Assembly (NCBI GenBank): GCA_001730015.1
Contig: MDLA01000099.1
Coordinates: 1 to 64,000, forward strand
DNA length: 64,000 nucleotides
Reading direction: 5' to 3'
Source: Chromatiales bacterium (ex Bugula neritina AB1)
GTDB lineage: Bacteria > Pseudomonadota > Gammaproteobacteria > Granulosicoccales > Granulosicoccaceae
Position 1 is the first letter of the stretch; each line of letters begins with the position of its first letter. The notes below the pieces were generated by a model. It saw only the letters and a program-made list of their open reading frames with translations, was not told where the DNA came from and searched no databases. The position numbers were made by a program, and so were the translations under genes. Of this stretch, positions 47,576 to 57,894 are shown one piece after another.

Positions 47576-48853
47576 ATGAACGGGAAAATTCTGCTCGGCT
47601 GCATCGCCGACGATTTTACCGGTGCCAGCGACCTTGCCAACACGCTGGCCAAACAAGGCATGCGAACTACGCAGTATATTGATATTCCACCGCCGCATAC
47701 AGAGTGTGACTGCGATGCAGCAATCATCTCTCTGAAAAGCCGCTCTATAGACAGCGCGGATGCAATCACCCAGTCACTACAAGCGCTGCAATGGCTAAAA
47801 GGTAAAGGTGCCGCACAATACCTGTTCAAGTATTGCTCAACATTTGATTCGACCAGAAACGGCAACATTGGGCCGGTTGCCGAAGCTCTGGCTGACGCAC
47901 TAGGTACTGGAGCTGTTGTTGATTGCCCGGCATTTCCCACCACGGGGCGCACGGTCTATCAGGGTCATTTGTTTGTTTTCGACAAACTTCTAAACGAGTC
48001 AGGACTTGAAAACCATCCGCTTAACCCGATGACCGATGCAGACCTCAGACGCTGGTTGGCACTGCAGTGTAAATACCGAGTCGGCCACGTTGCTCATCAG
48101 ACAGTAGCCCGGGGCTCAGCCGCCGTCAGGCAGGCACTTGAAAAAGCAGATTCCGCCAATGAAAAGCTGGTTATTGTGGATGCTACAGCGGATGAAGATT
48201 TACGTTGCGTCGGTAAAGCCGTGGCAGATGCACCGCTGGTTACAGGAGGCTCTGGTATTGCGCTCGGCCTACCACAGAACTTTCGCGAGCGCGGTGAATT
48301 ATCCGATCAATCCAGTGGATTCAGCCCGCAGAATGGGCCGGCCGCGATACTCGCCGGTAGCTGCTCAGCCACCACGCGCAAGCAAATAACCCACAATAAC
48401 CACGGTCCGCGAATCTCATTAGATGTGCTGAAAATACTGAACGGTTCAGTCACTGCTGATACTTTATTATATGAAATAGCGGGCAATTCAGAACCGTTAA
48501 TCTATTCCTCCGCTGACCCGGAATCGGTGAACGAACTGCAGCTTACACATGGCACGATACAAGTAGCCGAAGCAATTGAATCATTTTTCGGCAACCTGGC
48601 AGTTGCACTGATTTCACGTGGCTTCAATCGCCTGGTAGTAGCCGGTGGTGAAACTTCCGGCGCGGTTATCAGCGCACTGCAATTATCAGCCTTTCATATC
48701 GGTCCGGAAATAGACCCCGGGGTTCCAGCGCTGAGTACAACCGGAAGTTCTCCTATAGCCGTGGCGCTGAAGTCGGGAAACTTTGGAGGTGATAATTTTT
48801 TCTATAATGCGCTAACCGCACTTGGATCAGCAGATGCCACCACCGATGAATGA
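47576..48853 (+). CDS. otnK: Four-carbon acid sugar kinase, 3-oxo-tetronate kinase
   Basis: This 425-residue kinase of the DUF1537 family uses ATP to phosphorylate 3-oxo-tetronates at O4, a step in L-threonate/D-erythronate breakdown. The N-terminal motif GCIADDFTGASDLAN, FKYCSTFDSTRNGNIGP and DCPAFPTTGRTVYQGHLFV are the sugar-binding and active-site blocks. VVAGGETSGAV and GPEIDPGVP are the C-terminal nucleotide-binding blocks. It precedes otnI by 150 bp on the same strand. The usual dehydrogenase (LtnD/DtnD) and aldolase-type decarboxylase (OtnC) are not in this window. Confidence 0.93.
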   Translation: MNGKILLGCIADDFTGASDLANTLAKQGMRTTQYIDIPPPHTECDCDAAIISLKSRSIDSADAITQSLQALQWLKGKGAAQYLFKYCSTFDSTRNGNIGPVAEALADALGTGAVVDCPAFPTTGRTVYQGHLFVFDKLLNESGLENHPLNPMTDADLRRWLALQCKYRVGHVAHQTVARGSAAVRQALEKADSANEKLVIVDATADEDLRCVGKAVADAPLVTGGSGIALGLPQNFRERGELSDQSSGFSPQNGPAAILAGSCSATTRKQITHNNHGPRISLDVLKILNGSVTADTLLYEIAGNSEPLIYSSADPESVNELQLTHGTIQVAEAIESFFGNLAVALISRGFNRLVVAGGETSGAVISALQLSAFHIGPEIDPGVPALSTTGSSPIAVALKSGNFGGDNFFYNALTALGSADATTDE

Positions 48854-49003
48854 ACCCCGCCACTGTGGAATCTACGCTGGCTACAAATACGGAAAAAACT
48901 TTTCAATACATTGCTGACCAAAACCTGCCTTTTCTGGTATAGGCACAAATAAAAAAACCTGCATAAATGCTTACCAGCCATTAGTTTATACACGGATTCA
49001 ACC

Positions 49004-49795
49004 ATGCCACTGTTCGCCGCCAATCTTACCATGATGTTCAACGAACACCCGTTTCTCGAACGCTTCGAAGCCGCATCAAAAGCAGGTTTTACAGCTGTTG
49101 AATATCTATTCCCGTACGACTATCCAGCAGCAGATCTGGCCATGGAACTGGAAAAACACCAGCTAACACAAGTACTATTTAACACACCGGCAGGAGACTG
49201 GGATGCCGGTGAGCGCGGGCTGGCCAGCATCCCCGGTCGCGAACAGGAATTTATAGACGGGATTGGCATGGCGTTGGAATATGCCGAAACCCTAAACTGC
49301 CCCAGAATCCATGCAATGGCAGGAATACTACCCGCTAATGCCAACCGCACACAACGACATAATCTTTATCTGCGCAACCTCGAAGCGGCTGCCCGCTTAT
49401 GCGCTGAAGCTGGCAGGGAACTTCTTATCGAACCAATTAACCCGATTAACATGCCCGGTTACTTCCTGAACGACTTCAGGCAATCTTGTGAGGTAATCGA
49501 TTCGCTGCGTCAATTGAATGTTACAGTGATGTTGCAGTTTGATCTATTTCATTGCGCCAGAATTCACGGCGACGTAGCCACCTGGCTCACCCGCTGCAAA
49601 GACTACACCGGTCATTTTCAGATTGCCGGGATACCTGATCGCCACGAACCGGATGTTGGTGAACTTGCCTACCTGGATATACTGAACGAAATAGTCGAGC
49701 TGGGACAAGGCAATTTTGCCATCGGCTGTGAATATATACCCCAGGGCTTAACCACAGACGGTCTTCAGTGGTTATCCACTGCACGGTCGATCTAA
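49004..49795 (+). CDS. otnI: 2-oxo-tetronate isomerase / hydroxypyruvate isomerase-like
   Basis: This 263-residue TIM-barrel isomerase of the Hyi/OtnI family would convert 2-oxo-tetronate to 3-oxo-tetronate for OtnK. Family blocks: FAANLTMMFNEHPFLERFEAASKAGFTAVEYLFPY, GDWDAGERGLASIPGR, LLIEPINPINMPGYFL with a metal-binding Glu, LQFDLFHCAR, HFQIAGIPDRHEPDVGELAY and GCEYIP. Hydroxypyruvate isomerase is the close paralogue; the neighbour otnK favours OtnI. Confidence 0.92.
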   Translation: MPLFAANLTMMFNEHPFLERFEAASKAGFTAVEYLFPYDYPAADLAMELEKHQLTQVLFNTPAGDWDAGERGLASIPGREQEFIDGIGMALEYAETLNCPRIHAMAGILPANANRTQRHNLYLRNLEAAARLCAEAGRELLIEPINPINMPGYFLNDFRQSCEVIDSLRQLNVTVMLQFDLFHCARIHGDVATWLTRCKDYTGHFQIAGIPDRHEPDVGELAYLDILNEIVELGQGNFAIGCEYIPQGLTTDGLQWLSTARSI

Positions 49796-49826
49796 CTACA
49801 TACACCTGGCAATCATCGAACACTCT

Positions 49827-50312
49827 ATGCTACTCAAGACTATTGCACTGACGATCTACAAACCTTTGCCAGATTTCATAAGGGACATAATCGTTCGCAT
49901 TCTTTTTCCGACGCACATTCTGGCAGCAAAGGTTTATCTGACTAATGAGCAAGGAAAATTTCTGGTAGTAAAGACCACCTACAATACGGGCTGGGATTTG
50001 CCAAGCGGCCATGTCGATCGCAAAGAGAGCCCCGACAATGCAGCTTCGCGCGAGCTATTCGAAGAGACCGGAATAGTACACAAGCAACTTCAGCAGAAGG
50101 CCGTTGTATTTCAACCGCTGACAGGTACTGTACAGGTACTCTTTGCAGGCACGCTGGACCACACACCCGAGCCAACACCGGATAACGTAGAAATATCTGA
50201 AGCGCGCTGGATCAGCCGCGGAGAAGTCGACTGCAACCCATATGCGTTAGAAGCACTTGAAGTTCTGCTGGATCACAAAACTCACTACTGGGTATCTAAA
50301 CTTCACAAGTAA
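49827..50312 (+). CDS. Nudix hydrolase
   Basis: This 161-residue protein carries a full Nudix box, G-x5-E-x7-R-E-x-x-E-E-x-G-I, in GHVDRKESPDNAASRELFEETGI. The fold begins at LAAKVYLTNEQGKFLVVKT. The first 30 residues include a hydrophobic helix (IRDIIVRILFPTHI). It hydrolyses a nucleoside diphosphate linked to another group, of unknown type. It follows otnI by 31 bp but shows no functional link. Confidence 0.92.
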   Translation: MLLKTIALTIYKPLPDFIRDIIVRILFPTHILAAKVYLTNEQGKFLVVKTTYNTGWDLPSGHVDRKESPDNAASRELFEETGIVHKQLQQKAVVFQPLTGTVQVLFAGTLDHTPEPTPDNVEISEARWISRGEVDCNPYALEALEVLLDHKTHYWVSKLHK

Positions 50313-50335
50313 GCAACGGACAACTTTTGCCGGGG

Positions 50336-53300
50336 CTATTTTATCTTCGCCAGTTTCTCCAGCATTGATTCCAGTCGAGGGACAGATACCTTATCAGCGG
50401 CACCGAGTTCCTGAGCAAATACCGACACGCGCAACTCCTCGAAAAGCCAGCGAATGTTCGTCGCCTGGGCGAAATTCGGCGCTGTTCTATTAGAAGTGGC
50501 AATTTTAATTCGCTCCCACACCGGCAACAACTCCGCGCGACGTCTGCGATCCCGATCAGGTTCTCTATCGAGGCTATCCAGCCGTTTGTCTATTGCTTTA
50601 AAATATACTGGTAATCTGGGCAATCGCTCTGCCGGTGTTTGCGTTACAAACCCCGGATAAATAAGGCGTTCTACCTGATCTTTAATATCACCCATCGGCT
50701 CAACCCAGCTGAGTGATACTGAACCACTCATACGCTTGGCTATTTTACGGTGTGCTTCCATCGCCTTTTCAAGTATCCCGCATATCGTATTGGCATGACC
50801 GACTAGATCATTTTTGTTTCGCTCGAACGAATCCAGGAACTCTTCACGCGTTGCAGGCGTTTTTTCACTAAGGATGAATGTCACATCGACAGCGGCGTCG
50901 AGAATATCGTTCTTCAGAACGTCACTCTTACCAAATACAGCGAATCGTAAACACAATACATCTATACCGGGTAAATTTCTGCTGAGGTATTTAATCTCTT
51001 TTTGCATATACTTTTTATATAACGCACGCAAACCAGCAGGCATTTCAAGGCTCGCAGCCTGTCGGGTGGCAAATAAACGAAGTGCTACCGAACCCTCTTC
51101 ACAAACAAGAGCAGGGTAACCTTTCATTTGCACACCCTGGGTTTCGATTTCCACCGACTCAGGCAGATCACCAAAATTCCAATCACTTATGTCACTGCGC
51201 TCAAAACTGTTATTCTCAGTTGATGCTAGGTTTTCTTCTATCTGATCTATATAGCGTTTTTGCAGATGTACCAGATTGCGTCCCTCATCAATGCAGGACC
51301 CGGAGGCGTCCAGCACTTCGAATCGCATTTGTAAAAAATCAGGAATCTGATCTGCCTGCCAGTCGTCAGCGGATACCTTGATTGCGGTTAATCGATGCAA
51401 CGCCGTTGCCAGTGCCTCATGCAGCGACAATTGACGATTCGCTTGCAGAAATTCATCGGCTTTTACTGCGTAGTCCGGTGCAGGAACAAAATTCCGCCGT
51501 TGATTTTTAGGAAGCGATTTAATCAACGCGACGACTTTTTCTTTTAACATGCCTGGCACGAGCCACTGACACTGTCCGGGATCTATGCGATTCAACAGAC
51601 TAACCGGAATGCATAATGTTACCCCATCCGTATCACTACCCGGCCTGAAGTTGTATTTGAGCGGCAAAACGACACCGGAATACTCTATTTGATCCGGGTA
51701 GTCGGTACTGCTTATATCCGGCTCTTCATCCTGCAGCAGATATTCACGACTCAGTCGCAAACCGTTGGGGTTGTCTTTTTCAAAGTCTTTTCGCCATTTT
51801 TCAAACAGAGCGCCGGTGTAAATTCCATCGGGAATCATTTTCTCATAGAATCTGTAGAGATGTTCAGGGTCAACGAGAATATCACGCCGTCGACTTTTTT
51901 CTTCCAGAGTAACTACGTCGTCTATCAGCTTCAGGTTATGCCGATAAAAACCGGCCTGAGTATTGTAATCACCCTCAACCAGACCATCGCGGATAAAAAT
52001 CTCTTTGCATTCAAGCGGATCGACCGGGCCATAATGCACACGTTTTTTTTCTACAATAACAAGGCCATACAAGGTAGATTTTCGATTGGCCCCGACCTGT
52101 GCACGTTTGCGTTGCCAACTCGCTCCGGAGTAGCTGTGCCGTAATAGATGCTGACCCAATCGCTCTACCCATTCTGGCTCTATAGCGGCAACACCCCGGG
52201 CATAGAGCCGGGTGGTTTCACTAACCTCTGCTGCCATAATCCACTTAGATCCCTTGCCAAACACACCGGATCCCGGAAACAGCATCATCTTCCGGTTACG
52301 CGTACCCAGATAATTATTGCGATCATCCTTGATGGCTATATTGCCAAGTAATCCGGACAACAGCGCTCGATGGATATTGCCATACCTGGCTTCAGTGGTG
52401 TTTTCACGTACGCCCATTTCACGCAGAACCTGCTGCAGCTGCCTTCGTATATCGCGCCACTCCCGTATTCGCATATAGGACAAATAGCGCTGCCGGCACA
52501 TTTTCCTGAATTGATTACCGGACAATCGATCGTTCTGAACGCGACAGAACTCCCACATATTTAACAGGGCCAGAAAATCCGATTTATCATGGTTAAATTC
52601 AGCATGCAATTCATCTGCGGCCTGTTGTTTGGCCATGGGACGCTCACGTGGATCCTGCACCGACAGCGCACTGACCACCGTTAGCACTTCGGCTACGCTG
52701 TTTTCAACCTGAGATTCAATCAGCATTCTCGCTAGACGTGGGTCGATCGGTAAGCGCGCCAGCTTTTTTCCTAGAGGGGTCAGGCGCCGTTTTTCATCGA
52801 CCGCTCCAAGCTCGGCCAAAAGCAGGTAGCCGTCATTGATTAATCGACCATCGGGCGCCTGCACAAAAGGAAAGTTCTCTACCAGACCAAGACGCGACAC
52901 TTCCATTTGCAGAATTACTGAAGCAAGGTTGGTTCGAAGAATTTCAGGTTCGGTAAACTCTACCCGATCGTTAAAATCCTCTTCGCTGTAGAGACGGATA
53001 CAAACACCCGGTGCTTCCCGGCCACACCGCCCTTTGCGCTGATTGGCTGAGGCACGCGACACCTTCTCAATAGGCAGACGCTGTACTTTGCTGCGAACAC
53101 TATAGCGCGACATCCGCGCGAGACCGGTATCCACAACATAGCGAATACCGGGCACAGTCAGCGAGGTTTCAGCAACATTTGTGGCCAATACAATACGCCG
53201 ACCGGAGTGCGGTGAAAAAATCCGGCCTTGCTCGGCAGCCGAAAGTCTGGCGAGCATGGGCAGAACCTCGACGTTGCGCAAGAGCCGGCTACCCGCCGAT

Positions 53301-54355
53301 GCTTTTGTTATTGCGTCTGCCGCCTCGCGTATATCACGTTCACCGGGTAGAAACACCAGGGTATCACCGGGGCCCAGAGCCGCGAGTTCTTCACAGGCGT
53401 CAAAAATTGCCTGCGGTTGATCGCGTTCGTCAGATTCATCTTCCTGCCAGGGTCGGTACAGCACATCAACCGGATAACTTCTGCCTTCAGCACTGACTAT
53501 AGGTGCATCATTGAAGTGTCGTGAAAAGGTTTCCGGATCTATAGTGGCTGAGGTTATAACCACCTTTAAATCACGACGCTTAGCCAGCAGTTGTTTCAGA
53601 TAACCTAGAATGAAATCTATATTGAGAGATCGCTCGTGAGCTTCGTCGACAATAATTGTGTCGTATTGGCTCAACCAGGGATCGGACTGTATTTCCGCAA
53701 GCAGAATACCGTCAGTCATCAGCTTGATGTAAGTATCATTCGACAACTTGTCACTGAAACGCACTTTAAAACCCACAGCTGCTCCAAGCTCGGTCTTAAG
53801 CTCTTCGGCCAGACGCGTTGAAACGCTGCGTGCGGCAATTCTTCGCGGCTGCGTATGACCGATAAAGCCGTCGCGGCCACGCCCGGCATCCAGACACATT
53901 TTTGGAATCTGGGTAGTTTTCCCTGAACCGGTTTCTCCACAGATTATGGTAACGGGGTGCTCACGAATGGCATCTGTAATCGCCTGCCGGTGACTGACAA
54001 TTGGCAATTCAGCGGGATACGTAGTTTTTGGCAAGCGTTGCAGACGAGTTTCGCGGCGTTGTTGAGCCGCGGCAATCTCCGCTTTCAGCTGTTGCAGCTT
54101 CTGCAGGTCTATTGTCGATGTGTCTGTGGCGGTGTTATGTTGACTGGATGAAACCGAATGTACAGTCTCATGTTCCGGCGCAGGCTTACCCCCGGCCTTT
54201 GCAGCGGAGACTGATTTACTTCGAGACGGCCTGCCCTTTTTCTTGCCTTTTTTCGAACCCCCGGTCAGGTTGCGTAATATTCGTCGCAGCCTGATCTGGT
54301 CAGCGCGCATACATTTGTCGATTTCCCGATGTATGCTGTTAGCATCTATAGACAT
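50336..54355 (-). CDS. hrpA: ATP-dependent RNA helicase HrpA
   Basis: This 1339-residue DEAH-box helicase, the size typical of gammaproteobacterial HrpA, is known in E. coli for mRNA processing and rescue of stalled, collided ribosomes. The N-terminal half has the RecA-like motor: GETGSGKTTQIPK (motif I, near 140), DEAHERSLN (motif II), SATI (III), RRIVLATNVAETSLTVPGIRYVVDTG (V) and RKGRCGREAPGVCIRLY (VI). An HA2 helical and OB-fold region follows, then the long DUF3418 C-terminal part unique to HrpA. Lys-rich residues 45-65 may bind RNA. It stands alone and converges on the Nudix gene with 23 bp between stops. Confidence 0.97.
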   Translation of the reverse strand: MSIDANSIHREIDKCMRADQIRLRRILRNLTGGSKKGKKKGRPSRSKSVSAAKAGGKPAPEHETVHSVSSSQHNTATDTSTIDLQKLQQLKAEIAAAQQRRETRLQRLPKTTYPAELPIVSHRQAITDAIREHPVTIICGETGSGKTTQIPKMCLDAGRGRDGFIGHTQPRRIAARSVSTRLAEELKTELGAAVGFKVRFSDKLSNDTYIKLMTDGILLAEIQSDPWLSQYDTIIVDEAHERSLNIDFILGYLKQLLAKRRDLKVVITSATIDPETFSRHFNDAPIVSAEGRSYPVDVLYRPWQEDESDERDQPQAIFDACEELAALGPGDTLVFLPGERDIREAADAITKASAGSRLLRNVEVLPMLARLSAAEQGRIFSPHSGRRIVLATNVAETSLTVPGIRYVVDTGLARMSRYSVRSKVQRLPIEKVSRASANQRKGRCGREAPGVCIRLYSEEDFNDRVEFTEPEILRTNLASVILQMEVSRLGLVENFPFVQAPDGRLINDGYLLLAELGAVDEKRRLTPLGKKLARLPIDPRLARMLIESQVENSVAEVLTVVSALSVQDPRERPMAKQQAADELHAEFNHDKSDFLALLNMWEFCRVQNDRLSGNQFRKMCRQRYLSYMRIREWRDIRRQLQQVLREMGVRENTTEARYGNIHRALLSGLLGNIAIKDDRNNYLGTRNRKMMLFPGSGVFGKGSKWIMAAEVSETTRLYARGVAAIEPEWVERLGQHLLRHSYSGASWQRKRAQVGANRKSTLYGLVIVEKKRVHYGPVDPLECKEIFIRDGLVEGDYNTQAGFYRHNLKLIDDVVTLEEKSRRRDILVDPEHLYRFYEKMIPDGIYTGALFEKWRKDFEKDNPNGLRLSREYLLQDEEPDISSTDYPDQIEYSGVVLPLKYNFRPGSDTDGVTLCIPVSLLNRIDPGQCQWLVPGMLKEKVVALIKSLPKNQRRNFVPAPDYAVKADEFLQANRQLSLHEALATALHRLTAIKVSADDWQADQIPDFLQMRFEVLDASGSCIDEGRNLVHLQKRYIDQIEENLASTENNSFERSDISDWNFGDLPESVEIETQGVQMKGYPALVCEEGSVALRLFATRQAASLEMPAGLRALYKKYMQKEIKYLSRNLPGIDVLCLRFAVFGKSDVLKNDILDAAVDVTFILSEKTPATREEFLDSFERNKNDLVGHANTICGILEKAMEAHRKIAKRMSGSVSLSWVEPMGDIKDQVERLIYPGFVTQTPAERLPRLPVYFKAIDKRLDSLDREPDRDRRRRAELLPVWERIKIATSNRTAPNFAQATNIRWLFEELRVSVFAQELGAADKVSVPRLESMLEKLAKIK

Positions 54356-54543
54356 TAACGCCAGACCCTGCGGATAAGAAACACGCCGTTCAAACTATTA
54401 CATATTCGCATCACGGGAGCGTGCAATAGCAGAGCCGTTTGAAGTAATTTATAGAAATGAAATCAGACAGTTGTGATTATGCTACTTGAGCTGCTTTGAT
54501 CCCAGACCCCACTCACAGACCCCACCCATAACGGTTCCAATAT

Positions 54544-55296
54544 TCAGCTCTGAACCTTGATCACCAGATAGCTAATGCCGCTTCGACCCAGGCGAGTCTG
54601 CGCATTATAAAGATTATCTGAATCATAGAATGGCCCGATGCGTACACGATGCCATTTTTTTCCTTCGATAGCCACCGTTCGAACAAATGCATCCATTCCC
54701 GAGACCTGCAACTGCTCACGCAGGCGCTGAGCATCACCGCTTGTAGTAAATGCACCCGCCTGCAAATAGTATGAAGTTGAAGGCTTGTTGCGAATTTTCT
54801 TTACAACGGTCGGCTGTTGAATTTCACGGAGTTTGGCTTGCTGCTGCCTGGCCAGGGCCGCGGCCGAAGCCCCTGAAACGGTACCTCCCGTACCCGAGAC
54901 ACCGCCGATAGGCTGCACGCCTTCATCGACGTTAAATCCTTCTGCAATCTGCACTGCCCCGGGCCGTTCGTTGTCATTTGCACCGTATTTGCCTGCGCTT
55001 TGGGTACGGCTAAAGGCCGGCATCTCATCGGCTTTTATATTAGGAACCGCGCTATCGACTTCTGACAAGCGATCGTAAAACGCAAACTGCGAAGCATCCG
55101 ATGGCTTGTATTGCTCGACCGCGCGCTCTGTTTCTACCAATGTGTAATGATCTTCCGGAAGCCGCGACAAAAACAGAACAAACCCGAAGATAAAACCGAC
55201 CATTATGCCAATGGTCAATAACATCCAACCCTGGCTAGCTCCCAGTTGTCTGTGCCTGCTGATCACACTTTGAAATTCATAGTTTGCGTTTTTCAT
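54544..55296 (-). CDS. SPOR-domain membrane protein (FtsN-like)
   Basis: This 250-residue bitopic inner-membrane protein has a transmembrane helix GWMLLTIGIMVGFIFGFVLFL near residue 30, a linker rich in Gly/Ala/Gln, and a C-terminal SPOR domain (TSYYLQAGAFTTSGDAQRLREQLQVSGMDAFVRTVAIEGKKWHRVRIGPF) that binds denuded peptidoglycan at the division site. It resembles the FtsN-like SPOR protein found next to priA and argS in pseudomonads. Here it is 378 bp after priA and argS is not between them. I start at ATG 55296 (MKNANYEF); the track's first 34 residues look non-coding. Confidence 0.9.
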   Translation of the reverse strand: MKNANYEFQSVISRHRQLGASQGWMLLTIGIMVGFIFGFVLFLSRLPEDHYTLVETERAVEQYKPSDASQFAFYDRLSEVDSAVPNIKADEMPAFSRTQSAGKYGANDNERPGAVQIAEGFNVDEGVQPIGGVSGTGGTVSGASAAALARQQQAKLREIQQPTVVKKIRNKPSTSYYLQAGAFTTSGDAQRLREQLQVSGMDAFVRTVAIEGKKWHRVRIGPFYDSDNLYNAQTRLGRSGISYLVIKVQS

Positions 55297-55674
55297 CTCA
55301 CATCTACTTAAATGTGCTGCTGGTAAAAGCCTCAAGGCATCCCGGGTAGTGGCAATTCGGTCTTCTGCATGCGTTGTTGTGTAAACAGCGCGCAGCATCT
55401 GTACCGTTTTTGCTACAAGCCCTCACTTTTTCACCCGTGACACGTCCATGAGTAGCAATCAGGATGTTATTTTCTCTGCAAAAACCGAAGAGCAACCTGA
55501 TATTTAATTTTATTTTTCAATTATAGGTCAACGATTTATGGAATATATCTATTCTATCGCCTGAAGTTTGGCAACGGAAGGGCCAATTCCCATAAAATAT
55601 CCGGAATGCGGTGGTTTTTTATCGATGGAACGGGTGGGAGAAACACCACAAGGAGTGGTTGAGTATTCCTTTTT
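55297..55674. other. Intergenic region between priA and the SPOR gene
   Basis: About 380 bp lie downstream of priA and hold the presumed promoter of the SPOR gene. No gene is supported; in related genomes argS may lie here. Confidence 0.5.
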
Positions 55675-57894
55675 TTACAACATGTCGTGTGGATCGACAT
55701 CAATTGACCATCGGACTTTTCGTGAAGATGGTAATTTTTCAAGTGTCGGCCTGAGCCATGCCAGCAGTTGATGCAAGGGTTTACGCGCCGCCGCGACAAA
55801 CAACAGCTGCGCCCGGTAACGGCCAGCGAGTCGCTCCATTGGTGCATGTGCCGGGCCGAGCACCAGCACTTCAGACGACTGCGCAACCGGTATGGATCCA
55901 GCCAGTTCTGCAATTTGCCGAAGATAATTCTGCGCGCCACTGGTTTCCTTTGTATCTGCACGCAACAGCGCTACATAAGCAAAAGGCGGCCATCCGGCAT
56001 GCTCACGCTCCTCTAACAGCTGCGCTGCGAACTCGCTGTAGCCCTCGTCAAGAAGTTTGTGCAGTAGCGGATGCTCTGTATTCTGCGACTGAATCAGAAC
56101 AGTGCCTTTTTTTCGAGCCCGACCGGCGCGACCAGCCACTTGCACTATCAACTGGCCCATCTGCTCGATCGAACGGAAATCTGCACCAAACAGCCCGCGA
56201 TCTGCATCCATAATTCCAACCAGCGTCACATTGGGGAAATCATGCCCTTTAGCCAGCATCTGGGTTCCCACTAATATTTGCGCCTCGCCGCTGGCTGCCA
56301 TTTGCAAATGTCGTTGTAACTCCCCCTTGCGGCTAGTGCTGTCACGGTCGATGCGCAGCAGTTTGTAGTCGGGGAATTTTTCCGACAATACTTCATCAAC
56401 CCGCTCTGTACCGGCGCCTACGCGAATTAATTTTGTACCTTCACATACCTTGCATTGCACCGGCACTCTGCGCTCAGCCCCGCAGTGATGGCAGCGCAAC
56501 CTCCCGGAACGGGCGTGAACCGTCATATGTGCATCACAATTTTCGCAGTCTGCAATGCTCGAGCACACCTCGCACATAAGCACGGGCGAATAGCCGCGCC
56601 GATTGATAAAAACAATCACCTGTTCACCGCGGCCCAACACCTCCTGCATCATTGTAAGCAGGCGTTGCGACAGCCCCTGTTCGCCTGCTCCGGTGCGCCC
56701 GTCAACCAGTATCATCTGCGGCTCATTGGCGGGTCCGGCACGAGCCGTTAACCGGTGTAAATGGAAATTGCCACGCTTTGCATTGCGTAGTGATTCAAGT
56801 GATGGTGTCGCAGAGCCAAGCAGTATCGGCAGCTTCAATCGTCTGGCCCGAACAAGCGCTAAATCCCTTGCGTGATAGCGGAAACCATCCTGCTGCTTGA
56901 GTGAACCATCATGTTCTTCATCGACAACAATTAGTGCCAGCCCCGGCATTGGAGTGAAGATCGCCGATCTGGTACCAATCACCACACCGGCATCGCCCGA
57001 AGCTGCCGCCTGCCACGCCAGCAATCGTTCGGTATCATTCATGGCTGAGTGCATTGCCACAACCTGACACGCCAAAGCTGAACGAAAACGCGCCAGAAGC
57101 TGCAGCGTCAGGCCTATTTCCGGCAGTAGCAACAACACCTGCTGGCCACGCTCGATTACTTTTCGAGCCACATCGATATAAACCTCGGTTTTGCCACTAC
57201 CGGTTATGCCGTATAGCAACACCGGATAATAGGAACCAAGCCTGTCAGCTGCCGCAGTCGCCGCTGCTTCTTGTTCGCTATTCAGTTTGAATCCGGCTTT
57301 CGGTTTCAATGTGGAATAGTCGGGCCAGACCTTCTCTGCCAGGCCTTTCTTAAGCAGCTCTTTCATTGGTGCGCTCCATCGGGGATCAAACAGCTGGCAC
57401 TCACCCTCAGTTACCGCAAGCGCGCTACTTGTCAGGAACTGCAGCAAGCGCTTCTGCACCGGTGCACGCGATAACATGTCGGCCTCGGCTTCCTTGCCTT
57501 GCTCAGTAGCCTGATAGCAGCAAGGTGGAACCGGTTTCGCGTTGCTGTTTTTTCGCAACAGACCGGGTAAAGCTGCAGCAAAGCATTCACCCACGGGGTG
57601 ATGGTAATAACCGCTTGCCCACTCGACGAGTTGCACAATTTCCTCGCTCAAAACCGGCTCGGTATCAAGCAACTGCAATACTGGCTTGAGCCTGGCCGGC
57701 GCAAGCTCACTCACACCGGTGCCGAGGACCACACCAACCTTTTTGCCAGGACCGAATGACACCAGCACACGCGCACCAGGCTGGTAGTTTTTCAATTGTC
57801 CGAGGGGCAGATAGTCAAACACCCGCGACAACGGCACAGCAACCGCCACTTTAACCACGGCAAGGCTGCCTGCGGGCAGGGAATCAGCGCTCAC
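55675..57894 (-). CDS. priA: Primosomal protein N', replication restart helicase PriA
   Basis: This 739-residue protein is full length. The N-terminal 3'-DNA-binding domain (VPLSRVFDYL) precedes a winged helix, the helicase motor (LLYGITGSGKTEVYIDVARK, DEEHDGSLKQQDGFRYHARDLA), the zinc-ribbon cluster of eight Cys (CEVCSSIADCENC...RCHHCGAE...CKVCEG) and motifs V-VI (AKGHDFPNVTLVGIMDADRGLFGADFRS, QVAGRAGR). PriA reloads the replisome at collapsed forks. It starts with GTG. Two DnaA-box-like sequences lie 16-36 bp upstream of the start. It is divergent from hemH across a 508-bp AT-rich gap. Confidence 0.97.
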   Translation of the reverse strand: MSADSLPAGSLAVVKVAVAVPLSRVFDYLPLGQLKNYQPGARVLVSFGPGKKVGVVLGTGVSELAPARLKPVLQLLDTEPVLSEEIVQLVEWASGYYHHPVGECFAAALPGLLRKNSNAKPVPPCCYQATEQGKEAEADMLSRAPVQKRLLQFLTSSALAVTEGECQLFDPRWSAPMKELLKKGLAEKVWPDYSTLKPKAGFKLNSEQEAAATAAADRLGSYYPVLLYGITGSGKTEVYIDVARKVIERGQQVLLLLPEIGLTLQLLARFRSALACQVVAMHSAMNDTERLLAWQAAASGDAGVVIGTRSAIFTPMPGLALIVVDEEHDGSLKQQDGFRYHARDLALVRARRLKLPILLGSATPSLESLRNAKRGNFHLHRLTARAGPANEPQMILVDGRTGAGEQGLSQRLLTMMQEVLGRGEQVIVFINRRGYSPVLMCEVCSSIADCENCDAHMTVHARSGRLRCHHCGAERRVPVQCKVCEGTKLIRVGAGTERVDEVLSEKFPDYKLLRIDRDSTSRKGELQRHLQMAASGEAQILVGTQMLAKGHDFPNVTLVGIMDADRGLFGADFRSIEQMGQLIVQVAGRAGRARKKGTVLIQSQNTEHPLLHKLLDEGYSEFAAQLLEEREHAGWPPFAYVALLRADTKETSGAQNYLRQIAELAGSIPVAQSSEVLVLGPAHAPMERLAGRYRAQLLFVAAARKPLHQLLAWLRPTLEKLPSSRKVRWSIDVDPHDML

